From: Salinicoccus sediminis
GTDB taxonomy: Bacteria; Bacillota; Bacilli; Staphylococcales; Salinicoccaceae
DNA: 64,000 nt
NCBI RefSeq assembly: GCF_000986795.1
Contig: NZ_LAYZ01000001.1
Location: forward strand, 620,001 to 684,000
Direction of reading: 5' to 3'
In this document: piece by piece, positions 16,953 to 26,347 of the stretch
Layout of the letters: every line of letters begins with the position of its first letter
Numbering within the stretch: the stretch's first letter is position 1
Notes under the pieces: model-generated
Seen by the model: only the letters and a program-made list of their open reading frames with translations
Databases searched by the model: none
What the model was told of the DNA's origin: nothing
Program-made: the position numbers and the translations under genes

Positions 16953-18313
16953 TCGTCATTCGCCTCCAGCACATTCAGCATCGGTGTGAACTTGACCTGT
17001 GTCTCCTCGTATTCCTTTTCGCTTGAAGACCCTTTGACAATTCCGCATCCTGCAAACAGAGTCGCACTGTTCGCCTGGATGAGCATCGATCTGATTGACA
17101 CGACAAACTCGGAATCATTGTCTTCATGGATGATGCCCACGGGTGCTGCATACAATCCCCGTGTGCCATACTCCTCCTCCATGATATAATCCCGGGCCGT
17201 TTTCTTCGGCAGTCCGCCGACGGCCGGTGTCGGATGGATGGCATCAAGCAGATCAAAAACATCTGTATCGTCGTTCAGCGTGGCTTTGATTGCGGTATGA
17301 AGATGGTAAATATATTTATTCTCGAGAATCCCCGGTTTTGGATCATACTCGACCCAGTCACTGTACGGCTTCAGGTCATGCACAATCGATTCGCGGACGA
17401 CTTCGTGTTCATAGCGGTTCTTTTCGTCATTCAAAAGGAACGATTTCTGAAGCTCATCCTGTTCACTGTCATGGATCCTTTTGGCTGAACCCGCTATCGC
17501 ATTCGTCCGTAATTTATCGCCTTTGATATCAAAAAGTTTTTCCGGTGATTTGGAGATGAACGCGGACTTGCCCTTTTCATAATAGATTGTGTAAGTGCCT
17601 TTTTCATTATCCAGTCTTTCCAGCAAAAAAAGCGGATCTGCCGAAGACTTGAAGGTTATCAGTCTCTGTCTCGCCAGCACCACTTTCCTGAAACTCGTTT
17701 CATCCAGTACATCAACCGTCCGGTCGACAAGCGCCTTCCATTCATCCGGAAACAGATCTTTCTCCATATTAATCACCGGTTTGCCGTCAGCTTTCAATTC
17801 TGCATTTTCAATGGCTTCAAGCTCACGTACTATATCACCGAGTACTGTCTGCAGATCCACTTCTGAAATGCCTGCAGTGTAAAAGAGGACTTCATTTTTC
17901 AGGTCGAATTGCCATTTCGGCAGATGGAATTCCACCATGGCGAAGTCGTTCCATTCATCAGTGGTCTCCTTGGTGTCAAAACGGGTGCCCCCGAACAGAC
18001 TGAGACGGGAAGGGATACCCTCTTCAAGCCTGACTTTTTGAATTTTATCATAAAGTGCATCTTTCTCTTTGGACAAAGAAGATGCAGAATATTTATCTCT
18101 TCTGATTGATTCCAGATAACCGATGCCTACAATATTATAAGCATCCTCTTTAGACCGGAACCAGTATCTGGACCCAAGTTCAGATCCGAAGTGGGAAAAC
18201 AGCTTCCTCTCATCAATATCCATACCGTATATGGGCAGTTGGAGAGTCAGATAGTTTTTATCCGAATCCAGGCTTATATCATCCAGAATAGTTTGATACG
18301 CTTCCAAGTTCAT
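16949..18313 (-). CDS. menF: Isochorismate synthase MenF
   Basis: A 454-residue chorismate-using enzyme, the first committed step of menaquinone synthesis. The C-terminal chorismate-binding domain shows FRKVVLARQR near residue 210, AIAGSAKR near 293, LHTAIKATLND near 360 and HPTPAVGGLPK near 383. It is first in the menFDHBE cluster, reading away from menA. The 120-base AT-rich gap to menA should carry both promoters. Confidence 0.94.
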   Translation of the reverse strand: MNLEAYQTILDDISLDSDKNYLTLQLPIYGMDIDERKLFSHFGSELGSRYWFRSKEDAYNIVGIGYLESIRRDKYSASSLSKEKDALYDKIQKVRLEEGIPSRLSLFGGTRFDTKETTDEWNDFAMVEFHLPKWQFDLKNEVLFYTAGISEVDLQTVLGDIVRELEAIENAELKADGKPVINMEKDLFPDEWKALVDRTVDVLDETSFRKVVLARQRLITFKSSADPLFLLERLDNEKGTYTIYYEKGKSAFISKSPEKLFDIKGDKLRTNAIAGSAKRIHDSEQDELQKSFLLNDEKNRYEHEVVRESIVHDLKPYSDWVEYDPKPGILENKYIYHLHTAIKATLNDDTDVFDLLDAIHPTPAVGGLPKKTARDYIMEEEYGTRGLYAAPVGIIHEDNDSEFVVSIRSMLIQANSATLFAGCGIVKGSSSEKEYEETQVKFTPMLNVLEANDE

Positions 18314-18433
18314 TAATACACACTTCTTTCAGCATAGTTACTCTCATTTTATCATTTATTCATATATGTGTGTATCGTATATAATTAAATATGTTAAAAT
18401 TGTAATCATATTTATACAAAAAGGAAGATGGTC

Positions 18434-19351
18434 ATGCAAGGTACAGAAACACATACAGGGATAAAGAAATACCTCAGTCTGACGCGCCCCCACACTCTGA
18501 CGGCCGGGTTTGTCCCTGTTCTCGTCGGAACGGCGAGCGTCCTGCTTTTCGCGCCGATCAGATGGGATATGTTCATCGCTATGATGATCGCCACACTGCT
18601 CATCCAGTCCGCGACGAATATGTTCAATGAATACTTTGATTTCAAAAGAGGTCTGGACAGTGCCGAATCGGTGGGTATTGCGGGAGCAATAGTACGAAAC
18701 GGGATGTCGCCCCGGCTTGTTCTGAACATTGCCGTCCTGTTCTATATCATCGCCGGCATCATAGGCATTTACATTTCGATAACCACATCGCTCTGGATAC
18801 TCGTCATCGGGGCTGTATCAATGGCTGTCGGGTACCTCTATACAGGCGGACCGTTCCCGATATCATGGACGCCGTTCGGGGAGATATTCGCGGGGTTCTT
18901 CATGGGGACAGTCATTATCATGATCACATTTTTCATCCATACAGAAACGCTGCACTACTTTCCGCTGCTGATTTCAATACCGGTTGCGATTACCATCGGT
19001 CTGTTGAACATGGCAAACAACATCAGAGACCGCAGGAAGGATAAAGAAAGCGGCAGGAAGACATTCGTCATCCTTGTGGGCAAACCCCTTGCAGTCATGA
19101 CTACAGCAGCCCTGCTGGCATTCTGTTATGCCTTCATTTTCTGGATCGTGTTCTTCAAACCATATGGTTCAATATTCCTGCTCCTTACATTCATCTCGAT
19201 ACCGCTGTTCTTAAAAACAGTGCGCCGGATGTGGAAAGGCGATACCCCGGCCGAACTCATCCCGGCCATGGCTTCCATGGGAAAACTGAATACCGTCTTC
19301 GGACTCCTGCTGACAATCGGTCTCGTGATCAATGGGGTAACCGGTATATAA
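18434..19351 (+). CDS. menA: 1,4-Dihydroxy-2-naphthoate polyprenyltransferase MenA
   Basis: About 305 residues, an integral membrane UbiA-family prenyltransferase with eight or nine predicted helices, adding the polyprenyl chain to DHNA. The first Asp-rich site is NMFNEYFDFKRGLD near residue 60, the second is NMANNIRDRRKDKESGRKT near 193 (Mg-pyrophosphate binding). ATG at 18434 is preferred over ATG 18428 because AAGGAAG (18420-18426) is then correctly spaced. It is divergent from menF, as in staphylococci, and ends in a strong terminator. Confidence 0.94.
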   Translation: MQGTETHTGIKKYLSLTRPHTLTAGFVPVLVGTASVLLFAPIRWDMFIAMMIATLLIQSATNMFNEYFDFKRGLDSAESVGIAGAIVRNGMSPRLVLNIAVLFYIIAGIIGIYISITTSLWILVIGAVSMAVGYLYTGGPFPISWTPFGEIFAGFFMGTVIIMITFFIHTETLHYFPLLISIPVAITIGLLNMANNIRDRRKDKESGRKTFVILVGKPLAVMTTAALLAFCYAFIFWIVFFKPYGSIFLLLTFISIPLFLKTVRRMWKGDTPAELIPAMASMGKLNTVFGLLLTIGLVINGVTGI

Positions 19352-19353
19352 AG

Positions 19354-19380
19354 ATGGCTGAGAAAATTCTTCTCAGCCAT
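19354..19380. terminator. Bidirectional intrinsic terminator after menA
   Basis: ATGGCTGAGAA (19354-19364) pairs with TTCTCAGCCAT (19370-19380). Confidence 0.88.
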
Positions 19381-19385
19381 TTCTT

Positions 19386-19895
19386 CTATATATACCTCTC
19401 CTGCTGCATCTTTTCATGAAATTCCCGGATGCATTCAAAATGGTTCGGATTTATATTGCGGATCGTCTTGCTGCGGACCGCCCCTTTTTCATTTTTCAAT
19501 TTGATGAACAGCACGCCGGATTCAAAGTCCTCATAATTATAGTCCTCATCGTTGAACTCCAGGGAAATGATCTCTCTGTACGGGTAGTAGCTCACAAGCC
19601 ATTTTGCACTCTCCTCGCTGAATTTAAAGGCAGAAGCATGTACAAAAATGAGCTCATCTTCCAGAAGGATATAAAGCCCGATCCGCGTCAGGTTCAGCCG
19701 GCAGATGCCGATGCAGTACACCGGTTTCGACTTATAGCTTTCATAGTCAAGATCATCAAACAGATGCTTTTTCACCTTCTGCAGAAAAAGAAGTTCATCC
19801 CCTTTGAAATCATGCGCGCCCATCTCTATTTCAAACATGGGTCTCGGGAGTTCGATTGCATCCAGATATAAATTGATTTCATGATAAGAAAACAT
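19386..19895 (-). CDS. Hypothetical protein, PH-like
   Basis: About 169 residues, not recognised at the family level. The C-terminal half (VYCIGICRLNLTRIGLYILLEDELIFVHA, then SYYPYREIISLEF and SGVLFIKLKNEKG) alternates strands in a way that suggests a bacterial PH-like or GRAM fold, but this is inference. It is acidic and soluble, with no signal peptide. ATG at 19895 is chosen over 19901 because GGAG then lies seven bases upstream. Confidence 0.6.
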   Translation of the reverse strand: MFSYHEINLYLDAIELPRPMFEIEMGAHDFKGDELLFLQKVKKHLFDDLDYESYKSKPVYCIGICRLNLTRIGLYILLEDELIFVHASAFKFSEESAKWLVSYYPYREIISLEFNDEDYNYEDFESGVLFIKLKNEKGAVRSKTIRNINPNHFECIREFHEKMQQERYI

Positions 19896-19931
19896 AGGCA
19901 TTCTCCATACTCATCATAGAATTTGACTCCA

Positions 19932-19957
19932 TTATACATCATTCCCATGATGTATAA
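19932..19957. promoter_or_regulatory. Perfect 11-bp inverted repeat in a divergent promoter region
   Basis: TTATACATCAT (19932-19942) and ATGATGTATAA (19947-19957) flank four bases. A second dyad, ATTATTTC/GAAATAAT, is at 19962-19984. No U-tract follows, so operator sites are more likely than terminators. They lie between the hypothetical gene and the lipoprotein gene. Confidence 0.5.
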
Positions 19958-20047
19958 AAACATTATTTCAATTATCGAAATAATATTGATTATTCTTATA
20001 ATTATATTATACTTAAAGTGTATCTATATACTAGGGGGTAAATTGAA

Positions 20048-20650
20048 ATGAGTTTGAAAAAGTATCTGCTGGCCGGCGGCCTCTCCACAGCGCTGCTGCT
20101 CGGTGCATGCGGCGGCGCCGATTCCGGTGAGGAAGACACCAGCGGGGAAAATACCGAAGAATCCGGTACTGACGAAGAAAACCAGGATGTTTCCTACTCC
20201 GGCCAATACGGTGATTTCAATGTCGTTGAGTTCAGTCAGACAACCATGGAAGCACCGGAAGGCGAGGAAACTGAAGACGAAGAAGAATCCGGACCGACAG
20301 AAGCAGTCGTCATCGAATTCGAATTCACAAACAACTCTGATGTTGCCACCTCACCACAGGAAGCATTCGGCCTCGACCTCGCCGTCAGACAGATGGATGG
20401 TGAATCTGAAGTGCCGCTTGAGAACCTGACAATGGATCTACCGGAAGACTTTGAAAAAAGTGACGAAGCAGGCGCTGCCGCTGAAATGGTCGAACCCGGA
20501 GAATCCTCGACCGCAGTCGTAGCATACGGACCACTCGATCCTGAACTTGAAACTGTTCTGCAGAGCCGTGAAAACCCGATGGCCGAAGAAGACTCCGACC
20601 CGCTCGACCACACGATTGAACTTGAGGGATCGGGAGAAACAGAAGGATAA
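20048..20650 (+). CDS. Lipoprotein with Ig-like (DUF5067-type) domain
   Basis: 200 residues. The signal peptide has a lipobox ending LLGAC (Cys 21), followed by an acidic Glu/Ser/Thr linker to about residue 55. A beta-rich domain opens with FNVVEFSQTTMEAPEG and includes VVIEFEFTNNSD, the pattern of surface lipoproteins of the DUF5067/DUF4352 type that many Firmicutes carry. The role is unknown. AGGGGGT is the ribosome site. The leader is strikingly like that of the 49-residue lipoprotein at 8093. Confidence 0.75.
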   Translation: MSLKKYLLAGGLSTALLLGACGGADSGEEDTSGENTEESGTDEENQDVSYSGQYGDFNVVEFSQTTMEAPEGEETEDEEESGPTEAVVIEFEFTNNSDVATSPQEAFGLDLAVRQMDGESEVPLENLTMDLPEDFEKSDEAGAAAEMVEPGESSTAVVAYGPLDPELETVLQSRENPMAEEDSDPLDHTIELEGSGETEG

Positions 20651-20660
20651 AAATCATCCC

Positions 20661-20692
20661 ATGCCCCCTGCAGAAGCCAGGGGGCATATTTT
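20661..20692 (+). terminator. Intrinsic terminator after the lipoprotein gene
   Basis: ATGCCCCCTG (20661-20670) pairs with CAGGGGGCAT (20678-20687), followed by ATTTT. Confidence 0.85.
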
Positions 20693-20706
20693 AAGGCAGG
20701 TAAAAC

Positions 20707-21480
20707 ATGATAATCACTACAGGCGGCAGGACAGACCAGGATACGACAGCCCGTGCAAAAGCACTCGCCGGCAAATATCAATATCCTTTTATAGAAAGAG
20801 ACAAAAGAAGCATCGGTGCCTTATTCGAAAAATACGAAACCGACATTGCGACGGTCGGCAGGGAGAAACTCACAATCATTCCCCGCTCTTCGAAAGAACC
20901 CATCCACTTCCACCCCAGCCTGTCGATGATCAGGGCAAAACGTCTGATAAACGGGGAAAGTGATGCATTCACAGAAGCTTGCCGGCTGACAGCGGGAATG
21001 AGTCTGCTTGATTGCACGATGGGACTCGCGGCAGACAGCATCACAGCCAGCCTTGTTACCGGAGAAGAAGGCCGCGTCACTGCAGTGGAATCAAGCCCCC
21101 TCCTCCATATGCTTGCCACCGAAGGGTTAAAGACATACCAGAGCAAGATTCCGGTAGTTGACGAAGCGATGCGAAGAATCAAAACAGTACATGCAGACCA
21201 CTGTGATCACCTCAGAATGCTCCCCGATGACAGCTTCGACATCGTATACTTCGATCCAATGTTCCAGGAGAAAATCGAAGCATCAAACGCCATCCGGAAA
21301 ATCAGCGGACAGGCAGAAAAGAACAGCCTGACCCGCGAAACGATCAAGGAAGCGAAAAGAGTCGCAAGACACAGAGTGGTACTGAAAGACCACTGGAGAA
21401 GCCGGAGATTCGAGCAGTTTGGTTTCGATCAGCTCAAAAGAAAGACAAGCCAGGTGCACTATGGCAGGATTGAAGTCTAA
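20707..21480 (+). CDS. Class I SAM-dependent methyltransferase (YpiP/RsmJ-like)
   Basis: 257 residues. The SAM fold is seen in SLLDCTMGLAADS near residue 99 (motif I), VTAVESSPLL near 120 (acidic motif II) and DIVYFDPMFQE near 178 (motif IV). The DPMF and ending resemble RsmJ, the 16S rRNA m2G1516 methyltransferase, and Bacillus YpiP, but the substrate is unproven. An AGGCAGG site precedes the ATG. Confidence 0.72.
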   Translation: MIITTGGRTDQDTTARAKALAGKYQYPFIERDKRSIGALFEKYETDIATVGREKLTIIPRSSKEPIHFHPSLSMIRAKRLINGESDAFTEACRLTAGMSLLDCTMGLAADSITASLVTGEEGRVTAVESSPLLHMLATEGLKTYQSKIPVVDEAMRRIKTVHADHCDHLRMLPDDSFDIVYFDPMFQEKIEASNAIRKISGQAEKNSLTRETIKEAKRVARHRVVLKDHWRSRRFEQFGFDQLKRKTSQVHYGRIEV

Positions 21481-21506
21481 TAAACACCATCACTTCCGTC
21501 AACTGA

Positions 21507-21532
21507 TAAAAAAAGGTTCATCCCTCGAACCT
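21507..21532 (-). terminator. Orphan minus-strand terminator
   Basis: AGGTTC (21514-21519) pairs with GAACCT (21527-21532), with seven T residues following on the minus strand. It closes the GNAT remnant next to it. Confidence 0.6.
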
Positions 21533-21634
21533 GTAACCTGCCTTCATGAGTGTTCGGGCATGTTGGGATCTGTATTTTTTATAGAGGGTGATACTGCCTT
21601 TATTAGATTCGTCAATCCCTGAAATTATGATTCA
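21518..21634 (-). pseudogene. C-terminal remnant of a GNAT-like acetyltransferase
   Basis: The minus-strand frame ending at 21518 reads ...GIDESNKGSITLYKKY, then ARTLMKAGYRFEG and stop. That is the usual end of a GNAT acetyltransferase (N-xxS-xxLYxKxGF... GYRF). A stop codon lies about 38 codons upstream, and nothing of the N-terminal domain remains. Low-complexity matches of this length can mislead, so the family is tentative. Confidence 0.4.
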
Positions 21635-21695
21635 CATGCTTCACCGGTCCGATCTGTAACCATGGTCCGCTCCTTTTTAAGGCAATTATCCTATT

Positions 21696-21813
21696 TCAGT
21701 AATCCAGGGCCACGTACATGGAATATTCTATTGTGTATTTATGGGCGGGCCAGTATTTGAAGAGATCATACATTGCAAAAATTGCTGCCTGATCGTCTCC
21801 CCCCCACATGTGA
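21696..21813 (-). pseudogene. Unidentified 38-codon gene remnant
   Basis: The minus-strand frame reads GGDDQAAIFAMYDLFKYW and then a beta-like ending YTIEYSMYVALDY before TGA. It looks like the genuine C-terminus of a protein but has no start or ribosome site and lies eight bases past the broken thiolase. Family not recognised. Confidence 0.3.
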
Positions 21814-21820
21814 TCACAGA

Positions 21821-22674
21821 CTAATCTCTGATGAACTCGAATACGCCGGCTGCTCCCATGCCGACTCCCACACACATTGTGACCATACCATATTTTTATG
21901 CCGGTCTTTTTTTCATTTCGACAAGCAGTCGAGTCGTGAGCATTGCACCTGAAGCACCGAGTGGATGGCCCAGCGCTATCGCTCCGCCGTTTACATTTGT
22001 TTTTTCTGTATCCAGACCAGCTTCCCTGATTGTTGCAACAGTCTGGGAGGCGAACGCTTCATTCAATTCGATCAGGTCCATGTCCTCAACCCCAAGACCT
22101 GTCAGTTCCAGCACTTCCGGTATGGCATATGTAGGACCTATCCCCATCAGTTTCGGATCGACACCAACTGCCTTATAACCGACGAACCGCGCAATAGGCT
22201 GACCCCCAGCTCCTTCACTTTATTACCCGACATCAATATGACAAAGCCTGTCCCATCTGTAAGCGGTGCTGATGAAGCAGCTGTCACTGTCCCGCCTGCT
22301 TTGAATATCGTCGGCAGTTCCTCAAGCGTCTCAAGGTTTGTATCCGGACGTATGAGTTCATCTGTTCTGAATGATTCCTTTATGACAACAGGTCCGTTTT
22401 CATCATATGAAACGCTGTTGACATCGATTGGTATGATTTCATCATCGAACCTGCCTGAATCCCTGGGCTTTATAGCGCGCTGATGGCTTTGCACGGAATA
22501 GTAATCCTGGTCTTTTCGTGACACTGAATATTCTGCCGCCACCATTTCAGCCGTCAGCCCCATTGGATACGATACACCGGTATCTTCATCCTGGAGCACC
22601 GGACTGTTTGTGGGCTCGTTCCCTCCCATTGGAACAGCACTCATCAGTTCGACACCGCCTGCTGCCAATATATC
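21821..22674 (-). pseudogene. Degenerate second copy of fadA (thiolase)
   Basis: It matches residues ~113 to the end of the intact fadA next door, starting at DILAAGGVELMSAVP. The first ~112 codons, including the nucleophilic cysteine region, are missing. A one-base deletion after VKELG near 22205 shifts the frame, and a TAA nonsense codon follows MKKRPA near 21897. The rest continues in frame to FEFIRD and a stop at 21821. Protein similarity to the intact copy is high but far from identical (many substitutions by eye), so this is an old or foreign duplicate. Confidence 0.88.
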
Positions 22675-22707
22675 GATTTTTATAACCATGATAGAATTAA
22701 AACAAAA

Positions 22708-22752
22708 TTAAAAGGCATGTCTCCTATGAATTACAGAAGACATACCTTTAAT
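22708..22752 (-). terminator. Intrinsic terminator of the fad operon
   Basis: AAAAGGCATGTCT near 22709-22721 pairs with AGACATACCTTTT near 22738-22750 (one G-T pair). It lies between fadA and the fadA pseudogene. Confidence 0.7.
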
Positions 22753-22820
22753 AAAATGGCTTAACCAAAAGTTCAACTTTTAGGGTTCACTTCAAAGTTT
22801 ATCTGCTGGAGCGGTTTGGA

Positions 22821-24005
22821 TTACCTTACATATTCAAAGATGCCTGCTGCACCCATGCCGACCCCGATGCACATGGTGACCATGCCATATTTCGAATCGG
22901 GCCTGCGTTTCATTTCTGATAACAGACGTGCCGTAAGCATCGCACCCGAAGCGCCGAGTGGATGTCCGAGCGATATTGCGCCGCCGTTTACGTTTGTCTT
23001 ATCGATGTCCAAGCCAGTTTTACGAATTGAGGCGACAGTCTGAGAAGCAAACGCTTCATTCAATTCCACCAGATCCATATCCTCAACTGATAGGTTGGTT
23101 TGCTCGAGCACTTCAGGGATGGCATATGCCGGCCCGATTCCCATTATTTTAGGATCGACGCCTACAGCTTTGAACCCGACGAACCTCGCGATTGGTGTCA
23201 CCCCAAGTTCCTTCACCTTATCACCTGACATCAGAACGACGAAGCCGGTGCCATCGGTCAATGGGGCTGATGTACCTGCAGTCACTGTACCATCTGCCTT
23301 GAATACTGTAGGCAGTTTCGACAATCCTTCCATTGTAGTGCCCGGGCGTATATGTTCATCTGTTTTAAATTCTTCCTTGGTGACGACGGGTCCATTCTGG
23401 TCATAGGACACTTTTGTCACATCGATCGGAATAATTTCATCTTCAAAACGGCCCGCATCTAGTGCCGCTTTGGCACGCTGATGGCTCTGCACTGCGTAGG
23501 CATCCTGATCTTCCCGGGAGACTTCGAACTCCTCAGCCACCATTTCTGCGGTCAACCCCATCGGATAGGCAACCCCTGAGTCTGCATCTTGAAGAATCGG
23601 ACTGTTTGTAGGCTCGTTGCCCCCCATCGGTACAGCGCTCATCAGTTCAATTCCACCTGCCGCCAGGACATCCGCCTGCCCAGCCTGAATCTGGTTTGCT
23701 GCCATCGCAATCGTTTGAAGCCCTGATGAACAGTAGCGGTTTACAGTCTGTCCCGGTACGCTGTTTGGCATTCCCGCAAGCAATGCAATGGAGCGGGCTA
23801 TATTTTGACCCTGTAGTCCCTCTGGAAAAGCATTGCCCACTATGACATCTTCGACCATGGAAGATTCGAACCCTCCATCCACACGTTCCAGCACGCCTTT
23901 AAGTACTTGTGCTGCTACTTCATCCGGCCTATCGTGAAACATCGCGCCGTTTTTAGCTCTGCCTGCAGCAGAACGGCCATAAGCCACTATATATGCTTCC
24001 TGCAT
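22821..24005 (-). CDS. fadA: Acetyl-CoA C-acyltransferase (3-ketoacyl-CoA thiolase)
   Basis: 394 residues, full length. It performs the thiolytic step of fatty acid beta-oxidation. The nucleophilic cysteine is in NRYCSSGLQT near residue 88, the histidine in [15 protein letters not shown] near 345 and the second cysteine in [11 protein letters not shown] near 376. It is the last gene of fadXEDBA (S. aureus naming), 31 bases after fadB, with AAAGGATG upstream of the ATG. Confidence 0.95.
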   Translation of the reverse strand: MQEAYIVAYGRSAAGRAKNGAMFHDRPDEVAAQVLKGVLERVDGGFESSMVEDVIVGNAFPEGLQGQNIARSIALLAGMPNSVPGQTVNRYCSSGLQTIAMAANQIQAGQADVLAAGGIELMSAVPMGGNEPTNSPILQDADSGVAYPMGLTAEMVAEEFEVSREDQDAYAVQSHQRAKAALDAGRFEDEIIPIDVTKVSYDQNGPVVTKEEFKTDEHIRPGTTMEGLSKLPTVFKADGTVTAGTSAPLTDGTGFVVLMSGDKVKELGVTPIARFVGFKAVGVDPKIMGIGPAYAIPEVLEQTNLSVEDMDLVELNEAFASQTVASIRKTGLDIDKTNVNGGAISLGHPLGASGAMLTARLLSEMKRRPDSKYGMVTMCIGVGMGAAGIFEYVR

Positions 24006-24036
24006 TAAGACTCATCCTTTCTTTTTAACCGATCCA

Positions 24037-26295
24037 TTAATTGCGTAGTGGTTTCCCTGTTTCAAGCATATGACTGATTCTTGCGTGCGTCTTTTCGTTT
24101 TGAAGCAGGCTCAAGAAACGTTCGCGTTCCAGCTTCTGGATATATCTTTGATTCACATAGGTGTTTCGCGGTAGATTTCCACCTGCCAATGCCTCTGCAA
24201 TTTTCAAAGTAATTTCATAATCATAGTCACTGATGAAATGTCCGAGACGCTGGGCATCAAGCTGACCTTTAATCAGTGCAATGAAATCGCGTCCTAAAGC
24301 AATATATTGGCCCTTTGGTTTCGGTATATAATTGGTGTTGGCTTCAAATCGTGCTTTCTCAAGCGCCACTTCAACACGTTTTTCTGAATTAAGCAATATG
24401 GAATCTGTATCTCTCAAGTAGCCATACCTCTTTGCTTCATAGGCATTGGTGGACACTTTTGCCAAGCCGATGTTCATCAGTATATCCGTCATGGATTCCT
24501 GCTTGTCGTTATGCTTATGAGTAGTGCTTAATATGCGATCCGCCATTTCAGCAAGCCCCCCACCACTCGGTAACAGGCCGACACCAGTCTCCACCATACC
24601 CATATAAGTTTCGCTTGCAGCTACGACAAACGGGGAGTGCAGCACCAGTTCACACCCACCACCAAGTGCCTGACCTTGTACAGCTGTTACAATCGGTTTC
24701 AGTGTATATTTCAAGCGATTGAAACTTTCATGGAGCTGGTCTATGGCTGGACCGACGAGCTCATCCACCTGCTTCATTTCATGCGCTTTCTTCATCATGT
24801 ATAGATTTGCGCCTACGCTGAAGTTCCGGCCATCAGCGTAGATGACCATACTTGAGAAATCTTCAGTTTCAAGCAAGTCTATGGCTTCAATCAGGTCACT
24901 TGAGAAGCCGTCCGAAATGATATTGTTGGCACTTTGCAACTTCAACAGCAACTGATCGGAATGGACCACCGACAGATTGGAATCTTCCCGGTCCCATATT
25001 TGGCTGTCTATGAACGATGCCACTGGAGCTGTCCGCTCGATCGTCTCGCCTGCTTCATAGAATCCTGAAGTGCGTTCCTCGATCCAGTCCGGTAATTCAC
25101 CAAGTTCTTCCTTCATGCGGTTTTTAACGCGTTCGAATCCCATAAGATCCCAGAGCTGGAACGGCCCCTTCTTCCAGTTGAACCCCCATACAAGCGCCCG
25201 GTCTATATCTATATAGTCAGAAGCAGCTTTCGGTACATTCAAAGCAGAATAATGGAAGTTGTTTCTGAGCGTCTCCCACATGAACAGCCCCGCTTCATCT
25301 TGAGCATTGAATATTACATCCATGTTCGCTTCGAGGTCTTTGCTGAACTGCCCCAGGATTTCAAACTGTGGTTGCTGTTGGGAGACATAATCATTCTGCT
25401 CCGGGTCGAAGACGAGTACCTCCTTCTTATCCTTCTTGTAGAAGCCCTGCTTGGTCTTCCTGCCGAGTGCACCCTGTCCGACTAGTTTTTCAGCTATTTT
25501 AGTATCATGGAAGAATTCTTTCTCTTCGGGAATCTGCTGCAGTCCTTTTGTTACAGTGACAGCAATGTCCAGTCCAACCAGATCACTCAACCCGTAGGTC
25601 CCTGTACTTGGCCTGCCGATGCTTCGCCCTGTCAGAGCGTCCGTTTCTGTAATCGACATTCCCTGGTTCTCCGCGCGGTACATGATGTCATTCATCGTCT
25701 GGGTCCCAACCCGGTTGGCGACAAATCCTGGAACATCATTTGCAATCACTACGCCCTTACCGAGCTTGTCTTCAGCGAAAGCTTGCGCTTCATCGACCGA
25801 TTGTTCAGAAGTGTCTTCAAGCGGAATGATTTCCACAAGCTTCATTATCCTTGGCGGGTTAAAGAAATGCATTCCAAAGAATCTTCTGCGCTCTTCTTCA
25901 CCCAATACTTTCGCGATATAAGCAATCGGTATACCGGAAGTGTTCGTCGCAAACAGTGCATTATCTTTGGCAACACCCTTCACCTTATTCCACACTTCAT
26001 GTTTGATTTCCAACTCTTCCTTAACAGCTTCGATGAAGATATCCGAATCATCCTGCCCCTTCAAGTCATCCTCAAAGTTGCCGTAGGACAAGTTTGATGC
26101 AAAATCCAGGTCGAACAGCTGCGGACGTTTTTTATCCGTTATCATCTCATATGCTTTTTTTGAAACCTTGTTACGATCTTTGTCATCTGCCACTATATCC
26201 AATAATTTCACTTTCAAGCCGGCATTGACGAGCAGTGCAGCAATCTGACTGCCCATTACCCCAGCACCTAGAACAGTTGCTTTTCTTATCGTCAT
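24037..26295 (-). CDS. fadB: Bifunctional 3-hydroxyacyl-CoA dehydrogenase/enoyl-CoA hydratase
   Basis: About 752 residues. The dehydrogenase comes first: NAD motif VLGAGVMGSQIAA at residues ~7-19, NTSGIPIAYIA near 115, GMHFFNPPRIMKLVEII near 137. The crotonase-type hydratase domain follows in the C-terminal part, with GQALGGGCELVL and MVETGVGLLPSGGG carrying the glutamates. This domain order is that of the S. aureus and Bacillus FadB/FadN proteins, reversed from E. coli FadB. ATG at 26295 is chosen because GGAGGG lies seven bases upstream. Confidence 0.94.
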   Translation of the reverse strand: MTIRKATVLGAGVMGSQIAALLVNAGLKVKLLDIVADDKDRNKVSKKAYEMITDKKRPQLFDLDFASNLSYGNFEDDLKGQDDSDIFIEAVKEELEIKHEVWNKVKGVAKDNALFATNTSGIPIAYIAKVLGEEERRRFFGMHFFNPPRIMKLVEIIPLEDTSEQSVDEAQAFAEDKLGKGVVIANDVPGFVANRVGTQTMNDIMYRAENQGMSITETDALTGRSIGRPSTGTYGLSDLVGLDIAVTVTKGLQQIPEEKEFFHDTKIAEKLVGQGALGRKTKQGFYKKDKKEVLVFDPEQNDYVSQQQPQFEILGQFSKDLEANMDVIFNAQDEAGLFMWETLRNNFHYSALNVPKAASDYIDIDRALVWGFNWKKGPFQLWDLMGFERVKNRMKEELGELPDWIEERTSGFYEAGETIERTAPVASFIDSQIWDREDSNLSVVHSDQLLLKLQSANNIISDGFSSDLIEAIDLLETEDFSSMVIYADGRNFSVGANLYMMKKAHEMKQVDELVGPAIDQLHESFNRLKYTLKPIVTAVQGQALGGGCELVLHSPFVVAASETYMGMVETGVGLLPSGGGLAEMADRILSTTHKHNDKQESMTDILMNIGLAKVSTNAYEAKRYGYLRDTDSILLNSEKRVEVALEKARFEANTNYIPKPKGQYIALGRDFIALIKGQLDAQRLGHFISDYDYEITLKIAEALAGGNLPRNTYVNQRYIQKLERERFLSLLQNEKTHARISHMLETGKPLRN

Positions 26296-26347
26296 GGAAA
26301 TACCCTCCAAATTATTTGATCTCCGATGTACTTTTGCCTTGTGGGCT

